Of a DNA stretch of 10,817 nt, positions 1-5,524 are shown piece by piece; position 1 is the first letter of the stretch; every line of letters starts with the position of its first letter. The stretch is from a bacterium (GTDB lineage Bacteria > Chloroflexota > Chloroflexia > Thermomicrobiales > UBA6265): contig JAPOLF010000053.1 of the NCBI GenBank assembly GCA_029977305.1, positions 1 to 10,817 of the forward strand, given 5' to 3'. Below the pieces are notes generated by a model. The model did not search any database. It saw nothing but the letters and a program-made list of their open reading frames with translations, and was not told the DNA's origin. The translations under genes were made by a program, and so were the position numbers.

Positions 1-29
1 CACTCTGGCACCTCCCCGAGTGACGCTGA

Positions 30-58
30 AGTGTACCCGTTCCGTGATGCAGGCACAA
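30..58 (-). promoter_or_regulatory. Possible leftward promoter at window edge
   Basis: Read on the minus strand, TTGTGC (53-58) and TACACT (30-35) are separated by 17 bases. The match is 3/6 to the -35 consensus and 4/6 to the -10. It would drive a gene lying left of the window, divergent from the channel genes. It is a motif match only, but the same TACACT hexamer occurs in two other non-coding or promoter positions of this window. Confidence 0.25.
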
Positions 59-96
59 ACCGGGCGGCAGGCGGTAGACCGTGGGGCGGCCGCTCG

Positions 97-126
97 GTGA
101 CAATCCGGCAGAGCCATTCACATGAT
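97..126 (+). promoter_or_regulatory. Candidate promoter of the channel-subunit pair
   Basis: GTGACA (97-102, 5/6 to TTGACA) and CATGAT (121-126, 4/6 to TATAAT) are separated by 18 bases. Transcription would begin near 133, giving a leader of about 30 bases before the ATG at 165, which has a good ribosome binding site (GGAAGAGGA, 151-159). Two TTCACRTG words (117-124 and 131-138) overlap the -10 and the predicted start point and could bind a regulator. This is consensus matching only. Confidence 0.35.
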
Positions 127-164
127 GCGGTTCACGTGGCGAATCCGCGGGGAAGAGGACCGGT

Positions 165-1244
165 ATGTTCAGGATGCTCGGGCAGTTGGGGCCGGCAGTG
201 CGGAATCGGCGGCGGACGATGGTTCCCATCGCGGTGCCTCTGGCGGTCGTGATCGTGGTGCTGCTCGCCGCAGTCCTGACCGGAAACGCCGGGGCGGCGG
301 ACAGCAGGTTGGCGCCGGTCGTCACCACCGTGTCCAGTGAGGCTGACGGGCCGGAGGTGGTGACCGTCGGAGCGTACATCAACGACATTCAATCGCTGGA
401 CCTGCGGAACTACACCTACCGGGTGGATTTCTACCTGTGGTTGAAGTGGGATGATCCGGAGTTTGATCCGGCACTGACGCTCGGGCAGGTGAACCCGTTC
501 AATTACCACGACTCGGTGGAGAAAGTGCTCTACGACGAGCCGATCCAGTTGGAGGACGGGCAGTACTACACCGCGATTCGCTATCTCGGGGAGTTCAGCA
601 CGAAGATGCCGTTGGCGGATTTCCCGTTCGACGACCAAGTGCTCTCGATAAAACTCGAGGACGAATCGTACGACTCGTCCGGGGTGGTGTACGTCCCCGA
701 CAAGGAACCGGTGGTGCTGGACAAGCATCTGCTGCTGCCGGGTTACAACATCATGCAGCCGACCATGCACATCGAGGATTTCGTCTACGACTCGACCTTC
801 GGATTTGAGGGAGCGGCTGCCTCGTCGTACTCGCGGATCACGATCGAGGTGCCGGTGTCCCGACCGTGGTTCACGAACCTGATGAAGGTGCTGCTGCCCG
901 TGTTGCTGGTGGCGGCGGTGGCGGCGATGGTCTTCTTCCTCGACCCGACGTACGTGGACGCACGTCTCGGCATGGGAATCACGGCGATGTTGACGCTGGT
1001 GGCGCTGCAGTTCACGACCGCCGCCGATCTGCCGCAGACCGAGTACCTGATGATGCTGGACGTGCTGTACATCATTGCGTACGGCTATGTGATGCTGGTT
1101 TTGGCATCGGTGGTGGCGACGTCACAACTGGCGAAGAAGGGCCAAGAGGACGCAGCGCTGGCGCTGGACAAGAAGCTCATGGTGCTGACGACGCTTGTCT
1201 ATGTGGGTGCGCTGGCGCTGACGTTCTGGTTCTTCCTGCGCTAA
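165..1244 (+). CDS. Prokaryotic pentameric ligand-gated ion channel subunit 1
   Basis: Predicted subunit of a Cys-loop-type (pLGIC) channel in the cytoplasmic membrane, 359 aa. The N-terminus is a signal peptide (RRR near 15-17, hydrophobic to about 40, likely cleavage after NAGA near 44). The extracellular beta-sandwich spans about 62-234. It has a YLWLKWDDP strand (90-98) and the Pro-loop FPFDDQ (153-158), with no cysteines, as in bacterial homologues such as GLIC and ELIC. Four helices follow: M1 about 238-259 with the conserved Pro245, M2 about 266-289 ending in LP, M3 about 294-321 and M4 about 336-358. Counting back from the M2-M3 proline (23'), Leu276 sits at the 9' gate, Thr at 6', Gly at 2', Arg267 at 0' and Asp265 at -2'. 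The ATG at 165 is supported by GGAAGAGGA five bases upstream. Seven bases separate it from its paralogue. The family call is strong; ligand and ion selectivity are unknown. Confidence 0.88.
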   Translation: MFRMLGQLGPAVRNRRRTMVPIAVPLAVVIVVLLAAVLTGNAGAADSRLAPVVTTVSSEADGPEVVTVGAYINDIQSLDLRNYTYRVDFYLWLKWDDPEFDPALTLGQVNPFNYHDSVEKVLYDEPIQLEDGQYYTAIRYLGEFSTKMPLADFPFDDQVLSIKLEDESYDSSGVVYVPDKEPVVLDKHLLLPGYNIMQPTMHIEDFVYDSTFGFEGAAASSYSRITIEVPVSRPWFTNLMKVLLPVLLVAAVAAMVFFLDPTYVDARLGMGITAMLTLVALQFTTAADLPQTEYLMMLDVLYIIAYGYVMLVLASVVATSQLAKKGQEDAALALDKKLMVLTTLVYVGALALTFWFFLR

Positions 1245-1251
1245 GCGGAAG

Positions 1252-2322
1252 GTGACGTTGTTGAGGCTGGTCGATCGGATGTGGCGAGGCATCGCGGCTG
1301 CTGTTGTGGCAGTGGTCGTCATGTTTGGCTGCGTGCTGCAAAGTGGCGCGCAAGAGCCAGCGGCGACGCCTGTTCCGTCTCCAGCCCCCTACTCCGTCAT
1401 TCCGACGAACGAGGCGCCAACCACGGTCAGTCTCGTGACCGTCGGCGTCTTCATCAATGACATCCAAGAGATCGACTTGAAGCAGGGCAGTTATCAGGTC
1501 GATTTCTATTTGTGGATGCGCTGGCGGAATCCCGATATCGACCCGGCCGACACCATCGAGTTGATCAACCCCTTCGAGCGGTGGGGCACCGTCACGGAGA
1601 TGCTGTTTCCGCAACCGGAGGTGATGCCGGACGGATCCTTCTATCAGGTGATCCGGTATCAGGGGGATTTCGCGGCAAAGTTGCCGCTGCACGACTATCC
1701 GTTTGACGAACAAGAGCTGACGATCGAGCTTGAAGACCAAGTGCAGTCGACATCGACGCTGGCATATGTTCTTGACAAGGATCCTTTGACGGTTGACCAC
1801 GAGATCTCGGTGCCCGGGTATGTCATCGGCACGCCGACGATCGAGGTGGTCACGGATCCCTACCTGACGACGTTCGGGGACGTGCGGCTCGCAGCGCCGG
1901 AGCCGTACTCGCGGATCATCGTCACGATCCCGGTGTCGCGACCGTGGAAGACGAGCATCGTGAGCACGATCCTGCCGATCCTGCTGGTGGTGGTGGTGGC
2001 GGTGCTGGTGTTCCTGCTGCACCCGAAGTACGTGGAACCGCGGGTGGGGATGGCGATCACGGCACTGCTGACACTGGTGGCCTTGGAGTTCACGACGGCG
2101 GCGGATCTGCCGTACGTCGAGTACCTGATCATGCTGGATCTGCTGTACCTGGTGTCGTTCGTCTATGTGCTGGTGGTGTTGGCATCGGTGGTGGCGACAT
2201 CGTGGCTGATGTTGAAGAGACAGGATGACCAGGCACTGAAGTTGGATCGGCAATTGCTGCTGATCACGACGGTCGCCTATCTGGTCGCCATTGTGTTCAC
2301 GATGTGGTGGTTCATGCGCTAG
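1252..2322 (+). CDS. Prokaryotic pentameric ligand-gated ion channel subunit 2
   Basis: Paralogue of the preceding gene with the same architecture, 356 aa. The signal peptide is about 1-33 (cleavage near SGA/QE). The beta-sandwich domain has YLWMRWRNP (86-94) and Pro-loop YPFDEQ (149-154) without flanking cysteines. M1 is about 235-256 with Pro242, M2 about 263-286, M3 about 291-318 and M4 about 334-355. By the same counting, Leu273 is 9', Arg264 is 0' and Glu262 is -2'. From the end of the beta-sandwich through M3, 61 of 97 aligned residues match subunit 1 by eye. The GTG at 1252 starts 7 bases after the previous stop. However, GGAAGG (1247-1252) is placed better for TTG at 1258 or 1261, so the start could be a few codons later. 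MFGC at 24-27 resembles a lipobox only weakly. A shared transcript with subunit 1 and mixed pentamers are inferences. Confidence 0.87.
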   Translation: MTLLRLVDRMWRGIAAAVVAVVVMFGCVLQSGAQEPAATPVPSPAPYSVIPTNEAPTTVSLVTVGVFINDIQEIDLKQGSYQVDFYLWMRWRNPDIDPADTIELINPFERWGTVTEMLFPQPEVMPDGSFYQVIRYQGDFAAKLPLHDYPFDEQELTIELEDQVQSTSTLAYVLDKDPLTVDHEISVPGYVIGTPTIEVVTDPYLTTFGDVRLAAPEPYSRIIVTIPVSRPWKTSIVSTILPILLVVVVAVLVFLLHPKYVEPRVGMAITALLTLVALEFTTAADLPYVEYLIMLDLLYLVSFVYVLVVLASVVATSWLMLKRQDDQALKLDRQLLLITTVAYLVAIVFTMWWFMR

Positions 2323-2330
2323 GGGCTGGG

Positions 2331-2413
2331 CGGAGAGGGCGAGATTCGAACTCGCGAGGCTTTCACCCGGCTGTTTTCAAGACAGCTGCCATCAACCACT
2401 CGGCCACCTCTCC
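2331..2413 (-). tRNA. tRNA-Ser (anticodon UGA)
   Basis: The minus strand folds into a class II tRNA. The acceptor GGAGAGG (2413-2407) pairs with CCTCTCC (2338-2332), with G as discriminator base at 2331. The D arm is GCCGAGTGGTTGATGGC. The anticodon stem GCTGT/ACAGC encloses loop CTTGAAA, with anticodon TGA. A variable arm of about 14 bases follows, then the T arm GCGAG-TTCGAAT-CTCGC. It reads UCA and, by wobble, other UCN serine codons. CCA is not encoded (CCC follows), so it must be added after transcription. The 3' end lies only 8 bases from the stop of the convergent channel gene at 2322. Confidence 0.96.
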
Positions 2414-2420
2414 GCTGACA

Positions 2421-2450
2421 AGTGTACGGGGCGGAGGCGGATCGGCTCAA
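2421..2450 (-). promoter_or_regulatory. Candidate promoter of tRNA-Ser
   Basis: On the minus strand TTGAGC (2445-2450) and TACACT (2421-2426) are 18 bases apart, each matching 4 of 6 consensus positions. The -10 ends 7 bases before the mature tRNA 5' end, so the primary transcript would have almost no leader. The -35 overlaps the stop codon (2447-2449) of the zinc-ribbon gene upstream, so read-through from that gene is also possible. Confidence 0.45.
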
Positions 2451-2857
2451 CCGAAAATCCTGCCGAGCACCGCCATGACGCAAAACGCGCCGCCCACCCA
2501 GAGTTCGATCTTGAGGCCGGTGCTTCCACGCGGGGCGACGCCGGTCTTCTCGGTGATGTCTTTGACCGTGCGAAGAAAGATGATGTTCGCGACCAATCCG
2601 GGGATGAGGACCAGGTAGAGCCCTGCGGTGACCCACACCGCCCAGCGGTAATCGGCGCGCTCGACCATGGGCTGGGTTCCGGCGATCGACATGGGGTACG
2701 GGGAGCCCGTGTTCACGATGTACACCTCGGTTTTCGCCGGGGCGGCCGGGGTGGGTTCGACCGGGACGGTGCCCGGGCTTGCGTTGCGCGGGGCGCCACA
2801 ACTCGGGCAGTAGCGCATCCCGGTCTCGAGTTCGGCACCGCAGTTGAGGCAGAACAT
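2447..2857 (-). CDS. Small zinc-ribbon membrane protein
   Basis: A 136-aa protein that begins directly with a zinc ribbon: C3-x2-C6 and C17-x2-C20 in MFCLNCGAEL...YCPSCGAPRN. A Pro/Ala-rich linker (about 25-42) follows. After a segment of unknown fold (43-70) come two predicted membrane helices (about 72-95 and 117-135) separated by a short loop with several charged residues. Similar zinc-ribbon plus membrane-helix proteins are common in bacteria and mostly uncharacterised. They are thought to place a cytoplasmic metal-binding head at the membrane. The frame stays open far upstream (to 3142), but the ATG at 2857 is preferred because it places the ribbon at the N-terminus and the upstream reading is not protein-like. 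A GGAG lies 11 bases before it, rather far. The tRNA-Ser gene lies 33 bases downstream on the same strand. No specific function can be given. Confidence 0.75.
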   Translation of the reverse strand: MFCLNCGAELETGMRYCPSCGAPRNASPGTVPVEPTPAAPAKTEVYIVNTGSPYPMSIAGTQPMVERADYRWAVWVTAGLYLVLIPGLVANIIFLRTVKDITEKTGVAPRGSTGLKIELWVGGAFCVMAVLGRIFG

Positions 2858-2913
2858 GGCGGCATCTACTCCGGTGATTGGCCAGATCTGACCGAAAGTG
2901 TACGCGATCGCGG

Positions 2914-2942
2914 TTGCCTGCTTGCGAGTGGAGTGGTAGGTT
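2914..2942 (+). promoter_or_regulatory. Weak candidate promoter in divergent region
   Basis: The 178-base gap 2858-3035 separates the divergent zinc-ribbon and PRC-barrel-like genes. On the plus strand TTGCCT (2914-2919) and TAGGTT (2937-2942) are 17 bases apart, 3/6 matches each. On the minus strand a TACACT (2897-2902) could be a -10 for the zinc-ribbon gene, but it lacks a convincing -35. Nothing else is seen in the gap. Confidence 0.22.
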
Positions 2943-3035
2943 CTAGCCCCCGCGCTGACATGCGCCAGTGGTGATGATCCGCCCGCCATGGGGCGCGAGG
3001 GGCCTTTCGACGACGATGTCCATGGGGCGATGTGT

Positions 3036-3317
3036 ATGAGCGCAGTGCAGCAATTGCCGGATCCGGGTTGGGCGGTGATCGGGGCGAACGGGGTGCGGCT
3101 GGGGATGGTCTCCGGATTTGCCCCGACCGCCGAAGCGCCCACTGAGTTGCTGGTGTTCTACGCGGACCGGGCGCAACTGATCCCGCGGGAGTTCCGACTG
3201 CCGATGAGCAGTGTCACGGGCATCGATCAGCGGGAAGTGCACGTCGCCGTCACCGCAGACGCCGTCTTGCACCTCGAGCACCAAGACGGCGAGTTCGGGG
3301 CCGGCGACGATTCCTGA
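3036..3317 (+). CDS. PRC-barrel-like (DUF2171-like) small protein
   Basis: A 93-aa soluble protein with no signal peptide or membrane helix. The pattern GWAVIGANGVRLGMVSGF (11-28), then a strand TELLVFYA (36-43), REFRLPMSSVTGID (51-64) and EVHVAVTADAV (67-77) is typical of PRC-barrel/DUF2171 proteins. These small beta-barrels often sit next to membrane or RNA-processing functions, and their ligand is usually unknown. The tail is acidic (about 81-93). The frame is open from an ATG at 2988. The ATG at 3036 was chosen because the domain begins right after it and GGGG (3024-3027) lies upstream; the ATG at 3030 is also possible. It is convergent with serS, with a 78-base gap and no clear terminator. 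The family assignment rests on pattern recognition only. Confidence 0.62.
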   Translation: MSAVQQLPDPGWAVIGANGVRLGMVSGFAPTAEAPTELLVFYADRAQLIPREFRLPMSSVTGIDQREVHVAVTADAVLHLEHQDGEFGAGDDS

Positions 3318-3395
3318 GGTCCGCGGCGCGGATCGCCTGCGCTACCGTGCGGGACCGGCAGGGCGCCGCTTGCCGATCACCTCAAATCCCCCCAT

Positions 3396-4637
3396 CTACG
3401 GCACCAAGATCTCCGGGACCCGGATGGTGCCGTCGGCTTGCTGGTTGTTCTCCATGATGGTGATCATGGTGCGCGGCAGCGCGAGGCCCGAGCCATTCAG
3501 GGTGTGGAGGATGCGCGGCTTTCCGCCTCCGGTCGGACGGAAGCGGATGTTGGCGCGCCGCGCTTGGAAATCCTCGAAGCGGCCGCACGAGGAGACCTCG
3601 AGCCACTCCTGCGAACCAGGGGCCCATGTCTCGAGATCGACCTTGTCGGCGGCGGCGAAGCCGAGGTCACCGGTGCTGAGTTGGAGCACGCGGTAGGGGA
3701 CCTCGAGGAGGCGGAGAACGTCACTCGCCTCGCCAATAAGGCGCTGGTGCTCCTCGGCGCTCTTGTCCGGGTGGACGAACTTGACCATCTCGACTTTGTC
3801 GAACTGATACCCGCGCTTGATGCCACGGACATCACGGCCGGCGGAGATCTGCTCGCGGCGGAAGCATGGGGTGTAGGCCACGTGGTAGATCGGGAGTTCG
3901 GCTTCCTCGAGGATCTCGTCGCGGTAGAGGTTGGTGACGGGGACCTCGGCGGTGGGGATGAGCCACTTGTCCTCGTCGATGTCGCGGTAGAGATTGGCGG
4001 CGAACTTCGGGAGATTGCCGGTGCCCTCGAGGGTCTGGGCGTGGACCAGGTAGGGCGGGTAGACCTCCTGGTAGCCGTGGTCGCGGGTGTGGAGATCGAG
4101 CATCCAGGTGATGAGGGCGCGCTGGAGGCGGGCGCCATCGCCGCGGAGGAAGTAGAAGCGGGTGCCGGCGACCTTGACGCCGCGCTCGAAGTCGATGATG
4201 CCGAGGTCCTCGGCGATCTCCCAGTGCGGCTTGGGGGTGAAGTCGAAGGTGCGCTTGGCGCCGTGCTCGGAGATGACGACGTTGCCGGACTCGTCAGGGG
4301 CGACCGGCACGTGGGGCAGTGGCATGTTGGGGACGTGGAGCATGAGGTCGTGGAGGCGGGCGTCGACGGCCTTCACCTCTTCATCGAGGGCGGCGATGCG
4401 GTCACCGAGTTCGCGCATGGCGAGGATGAGTTGCTCGCGCTCGGCGGGGTCCTTGGCCTTGCCAACGTCTTTGGATCCGGCGTTGAGTTGGGCTTTGAGG
4501 GCCTCGACCTCGGTGAGCAGGGCACGGCGACGTTCATCGGCGGCGAGGATGGCGTCGATGGGGGCGTCGGTGTAGGTAGAGGCGATGGCGGCTTTGACGC
4601 GGTCGGGTTCTTCACGGATGAGTCGGAGATCGAGCAC
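3396..4637 (-). CDS. serS: Seryl-tRNA synthetase
   Basis: Class II aminoacyl-tRNA synthetase that activates serine with ATP and charges tRNA-Ser in the cytoplasm; 413 aa, normal for bacterial SerRS. The start VLDLRLIREEPDRV is the family N-terminus. A charged, helical tRNA-binding arm spans about 27-105. The catalytic domain has a motif 1 region near 185-200 (HTRDHGYQEVYPPY), the serine-site TAE (229-231), motif 2 CFRREQISAGRDVRG (258-272) running into YQFDKVEMVKF, and motif 3 around NGSGLALPRTMITIMEN. The GTG at 4637 was chosen because it yields the canonical N-terminus and has GAAGGA (4647-4652) nine bases upstream. An in-frame GTG at 4664 would only add nine atypical residues. No T-box-like leader is seen. 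tRNA-Ser(UGA) lies about 1 kb away on the same strand, with the PRC-barrel-like and zinc-ribbon genes between them. Confidence 0.97.
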   Translation of the reverse strand: MLDLRLIREEPDRVKAAIASTYTDAPIDAILAADERRRALLTEVEALKAQLNAGSKDVGKAKDPAEREQLILAMRELGDRIAALDEEVKAVDARLHDLMLHVPNMPLPHVPVAPDESGNVVISEHGAKRTFDFTPKPHWEIAEDLGIIDFERGVKVAGTRFYFLRGDGARLQRALITWMLDLHTRDHGYQEVYPPYLVHAQTLEGTGNLPKFAANLYRDIDEDKWLIPTAEVPVTNLYRDEILEEAELPIYHVAYTPCFRREQISAGRDVRGIKRGYQFDKVEMVKFVHPDKSAEEHQRLIGEASDVLRLLEVPYRVLQLSTGDLGFAAADKVDLETWAPGSQEWLEVSSCGRFEDFQARRANIRFRPTGGGKPRILHTLNGSGLALPRTMITIMENNQQADGTIRVPEILVP

Positions 4638-4688
4638 GGTCGACAGTCCTTCGGTGACGCCCACATCGGGGCACGGTAATCACAGCAA

Positions 4689-4709
4689 CGCCCCGCATGA
4701 TGCGGGGCG
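4689..4709 (-). terminator. GC-rich hairpin between HNH gene and serS
   Basis: CGCCCCGCA (4689-4697) and TGCGGGGCG (4701-4709) form a perfect 9-bp stem with a 3-base loop. It lies 44 bases after the HNH stop and 51 bases before the serS start. On the minus strand it is followed by TTGCTGTGATT, not a true T-run, so it may be a weak intrinsic terminator, an RNA-stabilising 3' hairpin, or part of the serS leader. Confidence 0.45.
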
Positions 4710-4753
4710 AGGGGGCGGCGCGCAACCTCGGCGGCAAGGCCGGGGAGGCGCGC

Positions 4754-5320
4754 CTAGCTAGAGCTGCGGGAGCGGCGGTCGTGGGTGGGAGAGCGGTGCG
4801 GTTTGAGTGGCTGGAATCCGGGAAGGAACTTGGCCCAGTCGTCATCGAGACGATCATCGATGCGCCGTTCGATGGTGTAGTAGAAACCGGCACGCGGTTC
4901 CTTCGGCGTGGTGCGGAGGGCCATCCGGGCTTCGTTGGGGAGGCGGCCGCCTTTGCGGTGGTTGCAGGTCTTGCAGGCGGCGACGAGGTTCTCCCACGAA
5001 TGACCGCCCCCGCGAGATCGCGGGACCACGTGGTCGATGGTGAGGTCGTTGCCCTGCCGGCCGCAGTATTGGCAGGTGAAGCGGTCCCGAATGAAAACCT
5101 CGCGCCGGGTGAGTTTCACCTTCGGGCGAGGTTTGCTGATCTGGTAGGTCATTCGAATGACGGAGGGCGACTCGAAAATCCTGCTCGCCGACCTGAGGGC
5201 GCCGCGGGCGGTCTCGAGGACCTCCGCTTTGCCGTCGAAGACGAGCACGATGGCTCGTCTGACGTTGCAGACGTTTAAGGGTTCGTAATTCTGGTTCAGG
5301 ACCAAGACTGCGCTGTTCAC
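4754..5320 (-). CDS. HNH endonuclease-family protein
   Basis: A 188-aa soluble protein. Residues 1-60 form a conserved N-terminal segment (LVLNQNYEPLNVCNVRRAIV, then a GKAEVLE element). The HNH/zinc module follows: C83-x2-C86 (FTCQYCG), DH at 96-97 (TIDHVVPRSRGG), WENL with N111, and C116-x2-C119 followed by NHRKG (120-124). The two CxxC pairs bind structural zinc, and H97, N111 and the CNH histidine match the HNH metal-nuclease core. The C-terminal tail is basic and Ser/Arg-rich. Stand-alone proteins of this type are widespread in Actinobacteria, Cyanobacteria and Chloroflexota, and their biological role is poorly known. No intron, intein, methylase or toxin/immunity partner is adjacent, so nothing ties it to homing or defence here. 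Its GTG start is preceded by GGAGGAGG about 10 bases upstream. Confidence 0.9.
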   Translation of the reverse strand: MNSAVLVLNQNYEPLNVCNVRRAIVLVFDGKAEVLETARGALRSASRIFESPSVIRMTYQISKPRPKVKLTRREVFIRDRFTCQYCGRQGNDLTIDHVVPRSRGGGHSWENLVAACKTCNHRKGGRLPNEARMALRTTPKEPRAGFYYTIERRIDDRLDDDWAKFLPGFQPLKPHRSPTHDRRSRSSS

Positions 5321-5473
5321 CCTGCCGATGCCTCCTCCGGGCTGACGATGCCCACGGGGATTCAGACGGATTCAGGGTTGCCGAGAACGCCTTCGCACGA
5401 GGTGTCGAGCAACCGACGGCCACGTTCGGATCTGGCGCCTGCGGGGTTCGAAGACGCCCGACTCGTTGCGCAA

Positions 5474-5502
5474 AACGTACCAAACCTTTGCCACCGAGGC
5501 AA
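5474..5502 (-). promoter_or_regulatory. Candidate HNH-gene promoter with inverted repeat
   Basis: On the minus strand TTGCCT (5497-5502) and TACGTT (5474-5479) are 17 bases apart. The -35 is embedded in an inverted repeat, TTGCC (5488-5492) and GGCAA (5498-5502) on the plus strand with a 5-base centre, which could be an operator. Transcription would start near 5467, leaving a leader of about 147 bases before the GTG at 5320. The rest of the 204-base gap (5321-5524) shows no other recognisable element. Confidence 0.33.
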
Positions 5503-5524
5503 GCGCGAGATTGTCGGTGCGCCC

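Noticed and set aside
1324..1335. Lipobox-like MFGC in channel subunit 2
   Set aside because: The -3 and -2 positions do not fit a lipobox, and an ordinary signal-peptidase site (SGA/QE) follows. pLGIC subunits are not lipoproteins.
1177..2253. Minus-strand open frame (358 codons) across channel subunit 2
   Set aside because: Arg/His/Gln-rich shadow of the plus-strand channel gene, with no start signal or motif.
3318..3395. Imperfect inverted repeat GGTCCGC ... GCGGGACC between the PRC-barrel-like gene and serS
   Set aside because: The arms contain a bulge and are far apart, with no T-run, so it cannot be supported as a terminator.
3438..4679. Long plus-strand open frame (413 codons) across serS
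   Set aside because: It is the antisense of serS. The GC-rich third positions remove stops, and the translation is low-complexity Val/Gly/Glu-rich with no domain.
4638..4753. Possible serine T-box riboswitch before serS
   Set aside because: No T-box consensus, specifier-type stem or antiterminator is seen. Only one simple hairpin is present.
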